DNA from: Zetaproteobacteria bacterium
Lineage (GTDB): Bacteria > Pseudomonadota > Zetaproteobacteria > Mariprofundales > Mariprofundaceae
Assembly: GCA_021545665.1 (NCBI GenBank)
Contig: JAJRTX010000063.1
Location: forward strand, 1-13,209
Direction of reading: 5' to 3'
Length of the DNA: 13,209 nt
Part shown: positions 1 to 6,618 of the stretch, in pieces
Numbering within the stretch: the stretch's first letter is position 1
How the letters are laid out: each line of letters opens with the position of its first letter
Notes under the pieces: generated by a model
The model's database searches: none
Seen by the model: only the letters and a program-made list of their open reading frames with translations
What the model was told of the DNA's origin: nothing
Translations under genes and position numbers: made by a program

Positions 1-166
1 ACTCACCTCCTTGATTATGGCTCTGCCTTATCAGCAAAGTCCGGTAAGGATAATCCACGTACCTCAAGGGTGGTGAGTCATCCCTTTCAAGAGGGAGCCA
101 TGATGTCTAACGGATGAAATGATATTCGTTGCTGATTGATATGGGTGAACGCTTAAGACAAGGCTC
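1..166 (+). other. Candidate structured RNA or riboswitch-like element, identity unknown
   Basis: No gene is visible in this end of the window, but the plus strand can fold extensively. A long stem pairs 1-14 with 64-78 with one bulged T at 71. Inside it 26-32 pairs with 43-49 around a 10-nt loop. A tight hairpin pairs 81-86 with 91-96 around TCAA. A further one pairs 109-115 with 124-130, enclosed by 104-108/156-160. Each of the four main stems contains a G-T pair that would be G-U in plus-strand RNA but an A-C mismatch on the other strand, which favours a plus-strand transcript. GAGCC at 95-99 can pair with GGCTC at 19-23 (extended to ATGGCTC/GAGCCAT) or with GGCTC at 162-166, so alternative folds are possible. 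I could not match it to a known riboswitch, tmRNA, RNase P or intron consensus. The feature may begin before the window. Confidence 0.3.
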
Positions 167-184
167 TCATTTGCAATAGGGTTT

Positions 185-529
185 CTAGCTTTTTTTATGG
201 GTCATCATATATACAGTACAAGACCAAACGACTACAACAGCGAAAACTGAAAGGGAAAGTGCCGCAAGCGGATCAAATGCAGCCACATATGTTCCGGTAA
301 TAATCAGCCAAAGGATCAAAAATACTTTCCCACTTATTCCTTCGTAGGCCAATGGCATCATAGATTTTGTAACCCGCCAGATAATGAAGAAACTGGCAAC
401 TGAAATTAAAGTTGCTGTAAGTATGTCAAATTCATGATGAAGGCATACATGATAAAGTGCAGCGGTAATCACCAGCCATAGAATGATGCCAGTAACGGCT
501 ACTATATTAGAAAACGAACCAAAGGACAT
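185..529 (-). CDS. Small four-helix membrane protein with internal duplication, function unknown
   Basis: I do not recognise this 114-residue protein. Four hydrophobic segments are visible at about residues 8-29, 36-53, 69-85 and 88-110, with a short basic C-terminus (HKKS), so it should sit in the inner membrane. The two halves look like copies of each other: ILWLVIT at about 16-22 matches ILWLIIT at about 72-78, and each half continues with a D-x-L-x-A helix ending in W...MM. I chose the ATG at 529 because GGAG lies 8 nt upstream. A TTG at 556 would add nine residues but has no well-spaced Shine-Dalgarno. It follows tRNA-Asn and its terminator, so it is probably a separate transcription unit, perhaps under the FNR-like box near 630. 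No catalytic residues are evident. Confidence 0.6.
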   Translation of the reverse strand: MSFGSFSNIVAVTGIILWLVITAALYHVCLHHEFDILTATLISVASFFIIWRVTKSMMPLAYEGISGKVFLILWLIITGTYVAAFDPLAALSLSVFAVVVVWSCTVYMMTHKKS

Positions 530-623
530 TGTTAGTACTCCATTGCCTCTATTCAAATTGAGAGACTAGAAAATACCTCCCTTCCCATGGCCGCGAACCG
601 TAGTTTAATATATTCAGAAATAA

Positions 624-637
624 GTGATTTGTATCAT
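624..637 (-). promoter_or_regulatory. Possible FNR/ANR-type box upstream of the membrane protein gene
   Basis: On the minus strand this reads ATGATACAAATCAC. Its core TGAT-N4-ATCA is a perfect palindrome and matches 8 of 10 defined bases of the FNR consensus TTGAT-N4-ATCAA. An AT-rich stretch with a -10-like TATATT (607-612) lies downstream. If that is the -10, the box would be centred near -30 rather than the usual -41.5; a weaker -10 near 597-602 would fit better. A site of this kind would tie expression to oxygen or redox state. Short palindromes occur by chance, so this is tentative. Confidence 0.25.
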
Positions 638-691
638 GATTTTTTCACGTTATTAAAACACCGGCTAAACAGAGGATCAGAGTTTTACCCC

Positions 692-719
692 AATAAAAAG
701 GCACCCCCGAAGGAATGCC
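692..719 (-). terminator. Rho-independent terminator of tRNA-Asn
   Basis: On the minus strand GGCATTCC pairs fully with GGGGTGCC (two G-U pairs) around a TTCG tetraloop at 700-719. TTTTT and then ATT follow (692-699). It starts 16 nt after the tRNA CCA end and separates the tRNA from the membrane protein gene. Confidence 0.88.
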
Positions 720-735
720 CGATTTTGTCCTGAAC

Positions 736-811
736 TGGCTCCTCGGACAGGACTCGAACCTGTGACAAGCGGATTAACAGTCCGCTGCTCTACCAACTGA
801 GCTACCGAGGA
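736..811 (-). tRNA. tRNA-Asn (anticodon GTT)
   Basis: A 76-nt tRNA with the 3' CCA encoded in the DNA. The acceptor stem TCCTCGG pairs with CCGAGGA, with discriminator G before CCA. The D arm carries GCTCAGTTGGTAGAGC. The anticodon loop CTGTTAA gives GTT, which reads AAC/AAT (Asn). The T arm ACAGG-TTCGAGT-CCTGT is perfect. It has its own promoter and terminator and so is transcribed alone. I saw no second copy of its 3' end in the window that would mark an integrated island. Confidence 0.98.
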
Positions 812-823
812 ATAAGGGCGCGA

Positions 824-852
824 ACGGTACGGAGCAGCACTATCCCTGTCAA
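824..852 (-). promoter_or_regulatory. Sigma-70 promoter of tRNA-Asn with stringent-type discriminator
   Basis: On the minus strand a perfect -35 TTGACA (847-852) is followed after 17 nt by a weak -10 TACCGT (824-829). A G/C-rich stretch TCGCGCCC then lies before the likely start of transcription. A strong -35 with a GC-rich discriminator is typical of stable-RNA promoters repressed by ppGpp and DksA. The stretch from here to the end of dgt (853-976) holds no gene; it contains only a CTGTTTA/TAAACAG inverted repeat (902-936) without a T-tract. Confidence 0.65.
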
Positions 853-976
853 TATGTTGCAATCAGGGTTTTTACCGTTTCTATTCAGCTTTAATGGAGG
901 TCTGTTTATTGCTATTTTACGAAAGTGCTTAAACAGCAAATGAGGTAAACCGGGAGAAAGGAAAATCGGAGCTTGT

Positions 977-2149
977 TCAGGCTCGAACGCTGACATTAAA
1001 CAGGCGTTCATATTCCTCCAGAGCATAGCGATCTGTCATGCCGGCAATGTAATCGGCAATAATTCGTGCCTGTCGTTCCGGATTCATAGCATATTCCGAT
1101 TGCACCTGCCGCAATTCCAGTTGCTGTCTTTCCGGCAGCATGGCGGGATTGTTCATATAAGCTTCAAAAATTTCAGAAATCACCCGCTCTGCTTTGCTGG
1201 CCATACGGGCGACGCGGTGATGCTTGTACATATGTTTATATAAGTAACGTTTCAACTCTGCATTCATGTGCCGAACCGGGCGTGAAAAAGCAACCAGCGA
1301 TGTTGCCGCTGCGCGAACATCATCCAGGTTTTGTACATCTGCCTCACCAATCCTGCGACCAGTTTCCTCAATAACATCAACAATGAGAAAATTGATCATC
1401 CGACGTACCGTTTCATTCACTTTCAGGCGCTCGCTGACATCCGGGAACAGAGCCTCAACATCAGAAAAACGGGCCGAAAACAACTCAAGCTGATTCAGCC
1501 CTTCAACAGTCAGCATGCCCGCGCGACAGCCATCATCGATATCATGATTATTATAGGCGATTTCATCCGCCAGATTGCCAATTTGTGCTTCCAGCGTCGC
1601 CTGCTCATGTAGATTGTAATGGGCCAGATCATGATTTTTCGGATCATCATGCGCCGAGTGGTGCTTAACCACACCTTCGCGTGTTTCATAGCTCAGGTTC
1701 AAACCGACAAAGGCTGCATATTTGTGTTCGAGTTTTTCGACAATGCGTAGTGATTGGCGATTATGTTCAAAACCACCATAAGGTTTCATCACCGTATCCA
1801 GTGCATCCTGCCCCGAATGTCCGAATGGCGTATGGCCAAGATCGTGAGCCAGAGCAACGGCTTCAGCCAGATCTTCATGCAGACTCATGGAACGGCAGAT
1901 TGAACGAGCAATCTGGGCCACTTCAATGGAATGTGTCAAACGGGTACGGTAATGATCTCCCTCATGGTTAACGGATACCTGAGTTTTGTATTCCAGACGC
2001 CGTAAGGCCGTGCAATGAATAATGCGGTCTCGATCCCGCTGGTATGGGTTGCGATGTGGTGATTCAGCCTCATTAAAAACCCGGCCACGCGAATCTTTAG
2101 TCCGGCAGGCATAAGCAGCAAGAGTGGACTCATACGGATTGTCAGCCAC
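977..2149 (-). CDS. dgt: dGTPase-like dNTP triphosphohydrolase (HD domain)
   Basis: A cytosolic HD-superfamily enzyme that hydrolyses dGTP or other dNTPs to the deoxynucleoside and triphosphate, limiting the dNTP pool. The protein has 390 residues. Metal-binding HD motifs are visible: H73 in RLTHSIEVAQ, H102-D103 in ALAHDLGHTPFGH, and LADEIAYNNHD near 193-203. The N-terminal RNPYQRDRDRIIH and FEHN segments are typical of the bacterial deoxyguanosinetriphosphatase-like family, which is shorter than the roughly 500-residue E. coli Dgt, so substrate preference is open. The start is GTG at 2149, six nt after the pyrF stop and in the same frame as it, with no clear Shine-Dalgarno; translational coupling to pyrF is likely. 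No convincing terminator follows. Confidence 0.9.
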   Translation of the reverse strand: MADNPYESTLAAYACRTKDSRGRVFNEAESPHRNPYQRDRDRIIHCTALRRLEYKTQVSVNHEGDHYRTRLTHSIEVAQIARSICRSMSLHEDLAEAVALAHDLGHTPFGHSGQDALDTVMKPYGGFEHNRQSLRIVEKLEHKYAAFVGLNLSYETREGVVKHHSAHDDPKNHDLAHYNLHEQATLEAQIGNLADEIAYNNHDIDDGCRAGMLTVEGLNQLELFSARFSDVEALFPDVSERLKVNETVRRMINFLIVDVIEETGRRIGEADVQNLDDVRAAATSLVAFSRPVRHMNAELKRYLYKHMYKHHRVARMASKAERVISEIFEAYMNNPAMLPERQQLELRQVQSEYAMNPERQARIIADYIAGMTDRYALEEYERLFNVSVRA

Positions 2150-2155
2150 CAGGAC

Positions 2156-2827
2156 TTAAATCCCGGACTGCATCATTGCTATCGCCTGTCTGGCAGCAAG
2201 ACAGGGATCTTTTGCCTGTAGAATAGGTCGGCCAACCACGAGATAATCAGCACCCGCTACAATTGCCGATTTTGGATCAGCCACGCGTTTTTGATCCTGA
2301 ACATTCTGAGAACCCCAGCGAATCCCGGGGGTCACGGTTATAAAGTCGTGCCCACAAGCCTGTTTAATAGCTGCAACTTCATGAACACTGCATACAACTC
2401 CGTTCAGACCAACATGCTGTGCCATTTTCGCCCGCTGCAAAGCCACCTGTGCCGCCTGATCTTTCGGCATGGCATCACTGGTTAATACGGTGACAGCAAT
2501 CAGTTTCATGTCAGGAAAAACTGATGCCGATTCAGCCGCTGCAGCAAGCATCTCCTGCCCGCCACCGGCATGCACATTAAGCATATCCACACCCAGGTTG
2601 CCGGCACTTTCTACCGCCTGTGCCACAGTATTGGGAATATCATGAAATTTTAAATCCAGAAATACTTTATGCGTGTTTCTGATATCACACACCAGTTCCG
2701 GCCCCTCAGCCACAAACAGACGTAATCCCACTTTAAACCAGCCAACAGCATCACCAAGCATATCACGTAGCGCCAGAGCTTCATCACGATGATTCACATC
2801 CAGCGCTACCATCAAACGATCACGCAT
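2156..2827 (-). CDS. pyrF: Orotidine-5'-phosphate decarboxylase
   Basis: Catalyses OMP to UMP plus CO2, the last step of de novo UMP synthesis in the cytosol. The 223-residue length is normal for the short bacterial family. Signature residues are visible: D10 and K32 in the substrate site, the catalytic D-K-D in DLKFHDIPNTV (D58, K60, D63), TPGIR at 166-170, and the phosphate-binding VVGRPI near 197-202. The ATG at 2827 has AGGGTG about five nt upstream. It lies 41 nt after lapB, as in the enterobacterial lapA-lapB-pyrF arrangement, and is followed almost directly by dgt. Pairing a pyrimidine biosynthetic enzyme with a dNTP hydrolase is sensible but not a common pairing in my knowledge. Confidence 0.97.
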   Translation of the reverse strand: MRDRLMVALDVNHRDEALALRDMLGDAVGWFKVGLRLFVAEGPELVCDIRNTHKVFLDLKFHDIPNTVAQAVESAGNLGVDMLNVHAGGGQEMLAAAAESASVFPDMKLIAVTVLTSDAMPKDQAAQVALQRAKMAQHVGLNGVVCSVHEVAAIKQACGHDFITVTPGIRWGSQNVQDQKRVADPKSAIVAGADYLVVGRPILQAKDPCLAARQAIAMMQSGI

Positions 2828-2868
2828 ATGGACACCCTGTAAAGATTCGGGTTTGCGAGCGGCTCATT

Positions 2869-4005
2869 TTATATATCCTCATCACTTTTGGGATGCAAAC
2901 TGCCCCATGTATGGCACTGTGGGCACTGCCAGCGCATTGCAACCACCTCTACCCCACACTGTTCACAGGCGAAATTTTTTGCCCTCTCACGCCATTCTCG
3001 GGCAAAACTTGAAAGCGCACCATCATCACCCAATATTGCTGTTAAACGCAGTGAAGCCCGCAGAGAATCAGGTGAATAAGTCAGTTCCTGACACAGTAGC
3101 TTCGCCTCATCAATACCACGGACATTCGCCATGACTTCCAACCAGGCCAGCAGCAATTCTATATTCCGGCTTTCCTGCCAGAATTCGAGTAGTAATTGTC
3201 TGCCACGTAACTTATAAAAATCCTCATGTTGTAATAATAAAGAAATAATCAGCGGAAAGTGCTCTCGTGAGTTCTGCCATAAAAGGCGAACATCAGATTC
3301 AACTTTGTCTTCATCATGATCCCGAAATGCCAGCTCAATCTCAACCATGCGTGCCGGTGCACAGCTTGCATCAAGATCAAGCGCCTTAACCGCATAACGA
3401 TGCGCATCCTGTTCCTCGACCTGAAGACAAAACTGTCCGGCAACCTCTGCAAACAGATATGCACGATGCGAGCTATAGGATTCGTTACGCACCTGTTCCA
3501 GGCGGGATAACAGATCCTCCGCCAGTAACCATTCGCTACTCTGTTCGCGGATTCGCAGGCTGGCTTCAAGTGCTATGGTATGATCCGGTTGTATATCTAA
3601 AGCTTTCTGGTACTGGTACAGGGCGCGGTCGAGTAAACCACCGGTCTGGAAATCTACAGCCAGTGCAATGTGCGCCTGCAGATGCATTGTTTTGGGTAAG
3701 TCAGGCCGGGCCAGAAGATTTTGATGAATACGCACCGCGCGTCCAATTTCTCCTTTGGAGCGAAACATTTCACCCAAAGCCATATATACATCAGCTGCTT
3801 CTGATCGCAACCGGGCAACCTGAACCATTTCCTGTAATGCCAGATCCGGCTTGTCTGATAAAAGATAGTTGATACCACGGAGCAAGGGTGAAATACGCTC
3901 ATCTTCCCCGGACTTATCTACTGTGTCCTGTTGTACAGGACGCAACATCAATGCCACCAGCACAACCAGTGCCACGGCGGTAATGGTCAGCAGTAATGTA
4001 TTCAT
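2869..4005 (-). CDS. lapB: LPS assembly protein LapB (YciM), TPR protein with rubredoxin-like tail
   Basis: LapB sits on the cytoplasmic face of the inner membrane and, with FtsH, controls degradation of LpxC, setting the rate of LPS synthesis. The 378-residue protein has an N-terminal membrane helix (about 3-21), then a long series of TPR-like helical repeats (clear around 36-155 and less regular to about 340). The C-terminal metal-binding knuckles are CEQC (C347, C350) and CPQCHTWGSL (C361, C364), the rubredoxin-type site typical of LapB. Its ATG overlaps the lapA stop in ATGA, so the two are translationally coupled, which supports the assignment. Confidence 0.96.
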   Translation of the reverse strand: MNTLLLTITAVALVVLVALMLRPVQQDTVDKSGEDERISPLLRGINYLLSDKPDLALQEMVQVARLRSEAADVYMALGEMFRSKGEIGRAVRIHQNLLARPDLPKTMHLQAHIALAVDFQTGGLLDRALYQYQKALDIQPDHTIALEASLRIREQSSEWLLAEDLLSRLEQVRNESYSSHRAYLFAEVAGQFCLQVEEQDAHRYAVKALDLDASCAPARMVEIELAFRDHDEDKVESDVRLLWQNSREHFPLIISLLLQHEDFYKLRGRQLLLEFWQESRNIELLLAWLEVMANVRGIDEAKLLCQELTYSPDSLRASLRLTAILGDDGALSSFAREWRERAKNFACEQCGVEVVAMRWQCPQCHTWGSLHPKSDEDI

Positions 4006-4337
4006 ACGTCGTCTTGTAAAGGGATATTACGCAAATTATCAACTTCCCGCTGCAAATCTTCATGCTCTTTACGCAACCGGATAATTTTATCTTTGTGTTT
4101 GCGCCTGGAAAAACTAAGTGCCAGAAGCCCTCCACAGAAACCTAGAAAAAGCGCAATAAAAATAGGAATATACAAGGGAACAAATGCACTGCTCACACCT
4201 AGAAAATGAATCTGAACCTGTGTAAGATTGGCCAATGCAAACATCGTTGCAAATGATGTCAGGACAATCACCACCAGTACGTTTATCCAGTTGACTGAAC
4301 TTGATCCATGCATATTGAAGTAATCTTTAGCCCGCAT
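4002..4337 (-). CDS. lapA: LapA-domain inner membrane protein (YciS)
   Basis: A small inner membrane protein (111 residues) of the LapA/DUF1049 family that partners LapB. Two membrane helices are visible at about 17-36 and 53-75. A basic stretch (SRRKHKDK) and a predicted coiled-coil tail (about 84-103, KIIRLRKEHEDLQREVDNL) follow and should face the cytoplasm. I kept the ATG at 4337, with AAAGGA about 11 nt upstream; an ATG eight codons later has no Shine-Dalgarno. The stop overlaps the lapB start. The N-terminus is slightly longer than in the E. coli protein. Confidence 0.92.
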   Translation of the reverse strand: MRAKDYFNMHGSSSVNWINVLVVIVLTSFATMFALANLTQVQIHFLGVSSAFVPLYIPIFIALFLGFCGGLLALSFSRRKHKDKIIRLRKEHEDLQREVDNLRNIPLQDDV

Positions 4338-4383
4338 GCCTTACAGGTTCCTTTGAAAATCTAGAATCAAGCGAACGTGCAAA

Positions 4384-4401
4384 CACATTGAAACCAATGT
4401 G
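4384..4401 (-). terminator. Stem-loop after ihfB, possible weak terminator or attenuator
   Basis: Two nt after the ihfB stop, CACATTG pairs perfectly with CAATGTG around GTTT on the minus strand, followed by only TTT. The stem is AT-containing and the T-tract short, so it is more likely to attenuate transcription or protect the 3' end than to terminate fully. It may lower lapAB expression relative to ihfB. Confidence 0.35.
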
Positions 4402-4403
4402 GG

Positions 4404-4688
4404 TCAGATATTGCTGTCCACACGTGCACGAAGCTCTTTGCCCGGTTTAAAATGAGGTACAGTCTTGGCAGGAACCATCACTGGCTCACCGGTCTTGGGG
4501 TTGCGCCCAATCCGGGCATTACGCTGTTTGGTAATAAAACTGCCAAAGCCACGTAATTCAACATGCTTGCCAGACGCCAGAGCATCCCCAATAACTGAAA
4601 AGATTGTGGACACCACAACCTCTGCCTCACGCCGGGTAATACCTTCCTGAGTTTTAGCAATCATTTCCACCAATTCCGATTTCGTCAT
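4404..4688 (-). CDS. ihfB: Integration host factor beta subunit
   Basis: One half of the IHF heterodimer, a nucleoid protein that bends DNA sharply at specific sites. The sequence from MTKSELVE is collinear with the E. coli beta subunit: ELRGFGSF near 44-51, the beta-arm GRNPKTGE (61-68) with the DNA-intercalating proline P64, and VPHFKPGKELR near 77-87. The length of 94 residues is exactly typical. I placed the start at the ATG at 4688 because GGAGG lies five nt upstream. The open frame could extend four codons to a GTG at 4700, but that would bury the Shine-Dalgarno in the gene. Position directly after rpsA is the classic proteobacterial arrangement and favours ihfB over hupB. Confidence 0.97.
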   Translation of the reverse strand: MTKSELVEMIAKTQEGITRREAEVVVSTIFSVIGDALASGKHVELRGFGSFITKQRNARIGRNPKTGEPVMVPAKTVPHFKPGKELRARVDSNI

Positions 4689-4711
4689 TCTATCCTCCAC
4701 ACATAACCTTT

Positions 4712-4739
4712 AGCGTAGCACATTTTAATCATTATGCAA
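4712..4739 (-). promoter_or_regulatory. Likely internal promoter of ihfB
   Basis: Between rpsA and ihfB the minus strand carries TTGCAT (4734-4739), a 16-nt spacer and TACGCT (4712-4717), preceded by TGC, an extended -10. This gives ihfB and the lap genes transcription independent of rpsA, as is known for ihfB in E. coli. A small GGCTG/CAGCC stem follows rpsA at 4767-4779 but has no T-tract on this strand. Confidence 0.45.
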
Positions 4740-4783
4740 TAATCAGCTCTGAAACCACCGTCGACTGGCTGCAACAGCCTCTT

Positions 4784-6544
4784 TTATGCATTCTTTTTTA
4801 TAGCGGGTTTCTGTTTCTTCTCCATCATGCCTGAGCCACCCAGGAATTTACGTTGAAGTTCCAGAGCCAATGCAGATGGTGCTGAATCTTTCGAAATCTG
4901 CTGCGAATAATTACGTATTGCATCACGTTCTTCATCGCGTAATTGCTGGCTAATCGATAATGAAACCTGGCGGCGCTTACGATTCACCTCAATAATTTTT
5001 GCCTCTACTTTCAGGCCGACTTTCAACTCTTCATGCTCACGAGGCACCTCACGTGTCCCTAAATAAGCCTGCACACCTTCGGCCACTTCTACAATAAAAC
5101 CATTTGGCTTGGACTCCACCACTGTGCCGTTGACACTACTGCCACGTTTAATACCTGAAATGAAAAGGTCGAACGGATCCTCGGAAAGCTGTTTAATACC
5201 CAGTGCAATGCGTTGTTGCTCCACATCCACACCCAGCACGACGCATTCAACCTCCTGCCCCTTACTGTAAGTAGCCAAAACTTCAGTTGCATTCTGATCC
5301 CATGACAAATTTTCCAGATGCACCAAACCATCCATGCCCTCTGAGACCGGCACGAAGAAACCAAAATCTGCAACATTCTTAATCTTTCCTGTAATATGAG
5401 AGCCTATTGAATGATCGGCCAACCAGATCTGCCATGGGTTTTCACTGACAGCTTTCAAACTCAGACGAATTCTACGTGACTTTGCTTCCACTTCCAGCAC
5501 GGCCACATCGACTACATCACCTTCAGTCAATACTTGAGCAGGCTTCACATCCCTACGCGTCCAGCTTAATTCTGAACGGTGAATCATACCTTCGACACCA
5601 GGCTCCAGCTCAACCACGGCACCAAAATCCAATAGTCGACGGATAGTACCTGTCAATCGCATCCCCGGCTCGTAAGTTGCAGCAACAGTATCCCATGGAT
5701 CTGTCTGCAATGCTTTCATCGAAACAGATACTTTTCCTGTTTCCGCATTCAGCTTGGCAATTTCAATTGTCACACTCTGCCCGATCTTCAGCATTTCAGA
5801 TGGGTGATTAATTCTGCGCCAGGAGATATCCGAGACATGCAGTAAAGCATCTACGCCACCCAAATCAATAAAGGCGCCGAAATCTGCCATGCGCTTGACT
5901 ACTCCTGTCAGTTTATCTCCAATTGCCGTCTGGACAAAAAACTCAGCACGTTTGACATTCTGTTCAGCAGCCAGCGGTTTACGCCGGGACACAACAATAT
6001 TTTCAGGTTTCCGGCGTGCTTCAAGCACAGCCACCTGACAAGGTTTGCCAACAATCTGGGCTGGTGCAATGCGCGGGTCAGTATCTGCCTCAGAGCGTGG
6101 CATAAATGCATTCAGCCCGGCCAGATTTACTCGGTAGCCACCTTTTATTTCAGCAGTCACCATTGCATCCATACTTTCGCCGCTTTCATAAACGGCTTCC
6201 ACAATCGTCCATGATTCACGTTGCCTGGCAGCCAGAACTGATAAAACTACACCGGTTGAACCACCAACTGACTGCACCATTGCATTTACTTCATCACCAA
6301 CAACGGGTATTTCGAGACCGGCTTCAGCGAACTCAGATATCGGAATCGAACCTTCTCCCTTGGCCCCCACATCAATAATCACCGCATCGGCATTACAACT
6401 CACCACCATGCCTTTGATCATCTCACCACGACGTATGACCGGTTGTTCTTTCAGCGAAGCCTCAAACATTTGCTTGAAGGATTCTTCCTCCACCGCATCG
6501 TTCTGTGCATCCTGCATATTGTCCTGTTCCCTGGCTTCACTCAT
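4784..6544 (-). CDS. rpsA: 30S ribosomal protein S1
   Basis: S1 binds mRNA on the 30S subunit and allows initiation on structured or weak-Shine-Dalgarno messages. The 586-residue protein has six S1 repeats at about 40-106, 121-190, 208-278, 293-365, 380-452 and 467-533. Repeats 3 to 5 show the strongest match (DFGAFIDLGGVDALLHVSD; DFGAVVELEPGVEGMIHRSE; DFGFFVPVSEGMDGLVHLEN). Repeats 1 and 2, which dock on the ribosome, are more divergent, as usual. It exceeds the 557 residues of E. coli S1, with a polar N-terminus of about 30 residues and a basic tail ending KKQKPAIKKNA. The ATG at 6544 has only a weak GGA upstream, as is normal for rpsA. It lies 74 nt after cmk. Confidence 0.98.
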   Translation of the reverse strand: MSEAREQDNMQDAQNDAVEEESFKQMFEASLKEQPVIRRGEMIKGMVVSCNADAVIIDVGAKGEGSIPISEFAEAGLEIPVVGDEVNAMVQSVGGSTGVVLSVLAARQRESWTIVEAVYESGESMDAMVTAEIKGGYRVNLAGLNAFMPRSEADTDPRIAPAQIVGKPCQVAVLEARRKPENIVVSRRKPLAAEQNVKRAEFFVQTAIGDKLTGVVKRMADFGAFIDLGGVDALLHVSDISWRRINHPSEMLKIGQSVTIEIAKLNAETGKVSVSMKALQTDPWDTVAATYEPGMRLTGTIRRLLDFGAVVELEPGVEGMIHRSELSWTRRDVKPAQVLTEGDVVDVAVLEVEAKSRRIRLSLKAVSENPWQIWLADHSIGSHITGKIKNVADFGFFVPVSEGMDGLVHLENLSWDQNATEVLATYSKGQEVECVVLGVDVEQQRIALGIKQLSEDPFDLFISGIKRGSSVNGTVVESKPNGFIVEVAEGVQAYLGTREVPREHEELKVGLKVEAKIIEVNRKRRQVSLSISQQLRDEERDAIRNYSQQISKDSAPSALALELQRKFLGGSGMMEKKQKPAIKKNA

Positions 6545-6563
6545 TGTTGTTCCATCCCATGAT

Positions 6564-6580
6564 CAATCCATTATGGATTG
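6564..6580 (-). promoter_or_regulatory. Palindromic hairpin in the rpsA leader
   Basis: CAATCCAT and ATGGATTG form a perfect inverted repeat around a single base, folding to a seven-pair hairpin with a three-nt loop about 20 nt upstream of the rpsA start. In E. coli the rpsA leader folds into hairpins carrying GGA that mediate S1 autoregulation. Here GGA occurs both in the stem and just downstream (GGGATGGAAC). A role in autogenous control is inferred; a protein operator is the alternative. Confidence 0.4.
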
Positions 6581-6618
6581 TTATTCAGTATTGTGTTTTC
6601 TTTTTCCAAATCGCCGCT

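Noticed and set aside
104..160. Possible integron attC site
   Set aside because: GTCTAAC fits the RYYYAAC core, but the partner GTTRRRY is missing; the opposing arm reads CTTAAGAC. No integron integrase or cassette array is visible.
736..811. tRNA-Asn as an integrated-island attachment site
   Set aside because: No repeat of the tRNA 3' end and no integrase gene occur in the 735 bases beyond it.
677..862. Small ORF over the tRNA gene
   Set aside because: It is a translation of tRNA-Asn, giving the familiar spurious SSVAQLVEQ and VTGSSPV peptides.
902..936. Terminator after dgt
   Set aside because: CTGTTTA/TAAACAG are 21 nt apart, with no T-tract on either side; the pairing is probably chance.
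4767..4779. Terminator between rpsA and ihfB
   Set aside because: GGCTG/CAGCC forms a small hairpin, but the minus strand has no T-tract after it.
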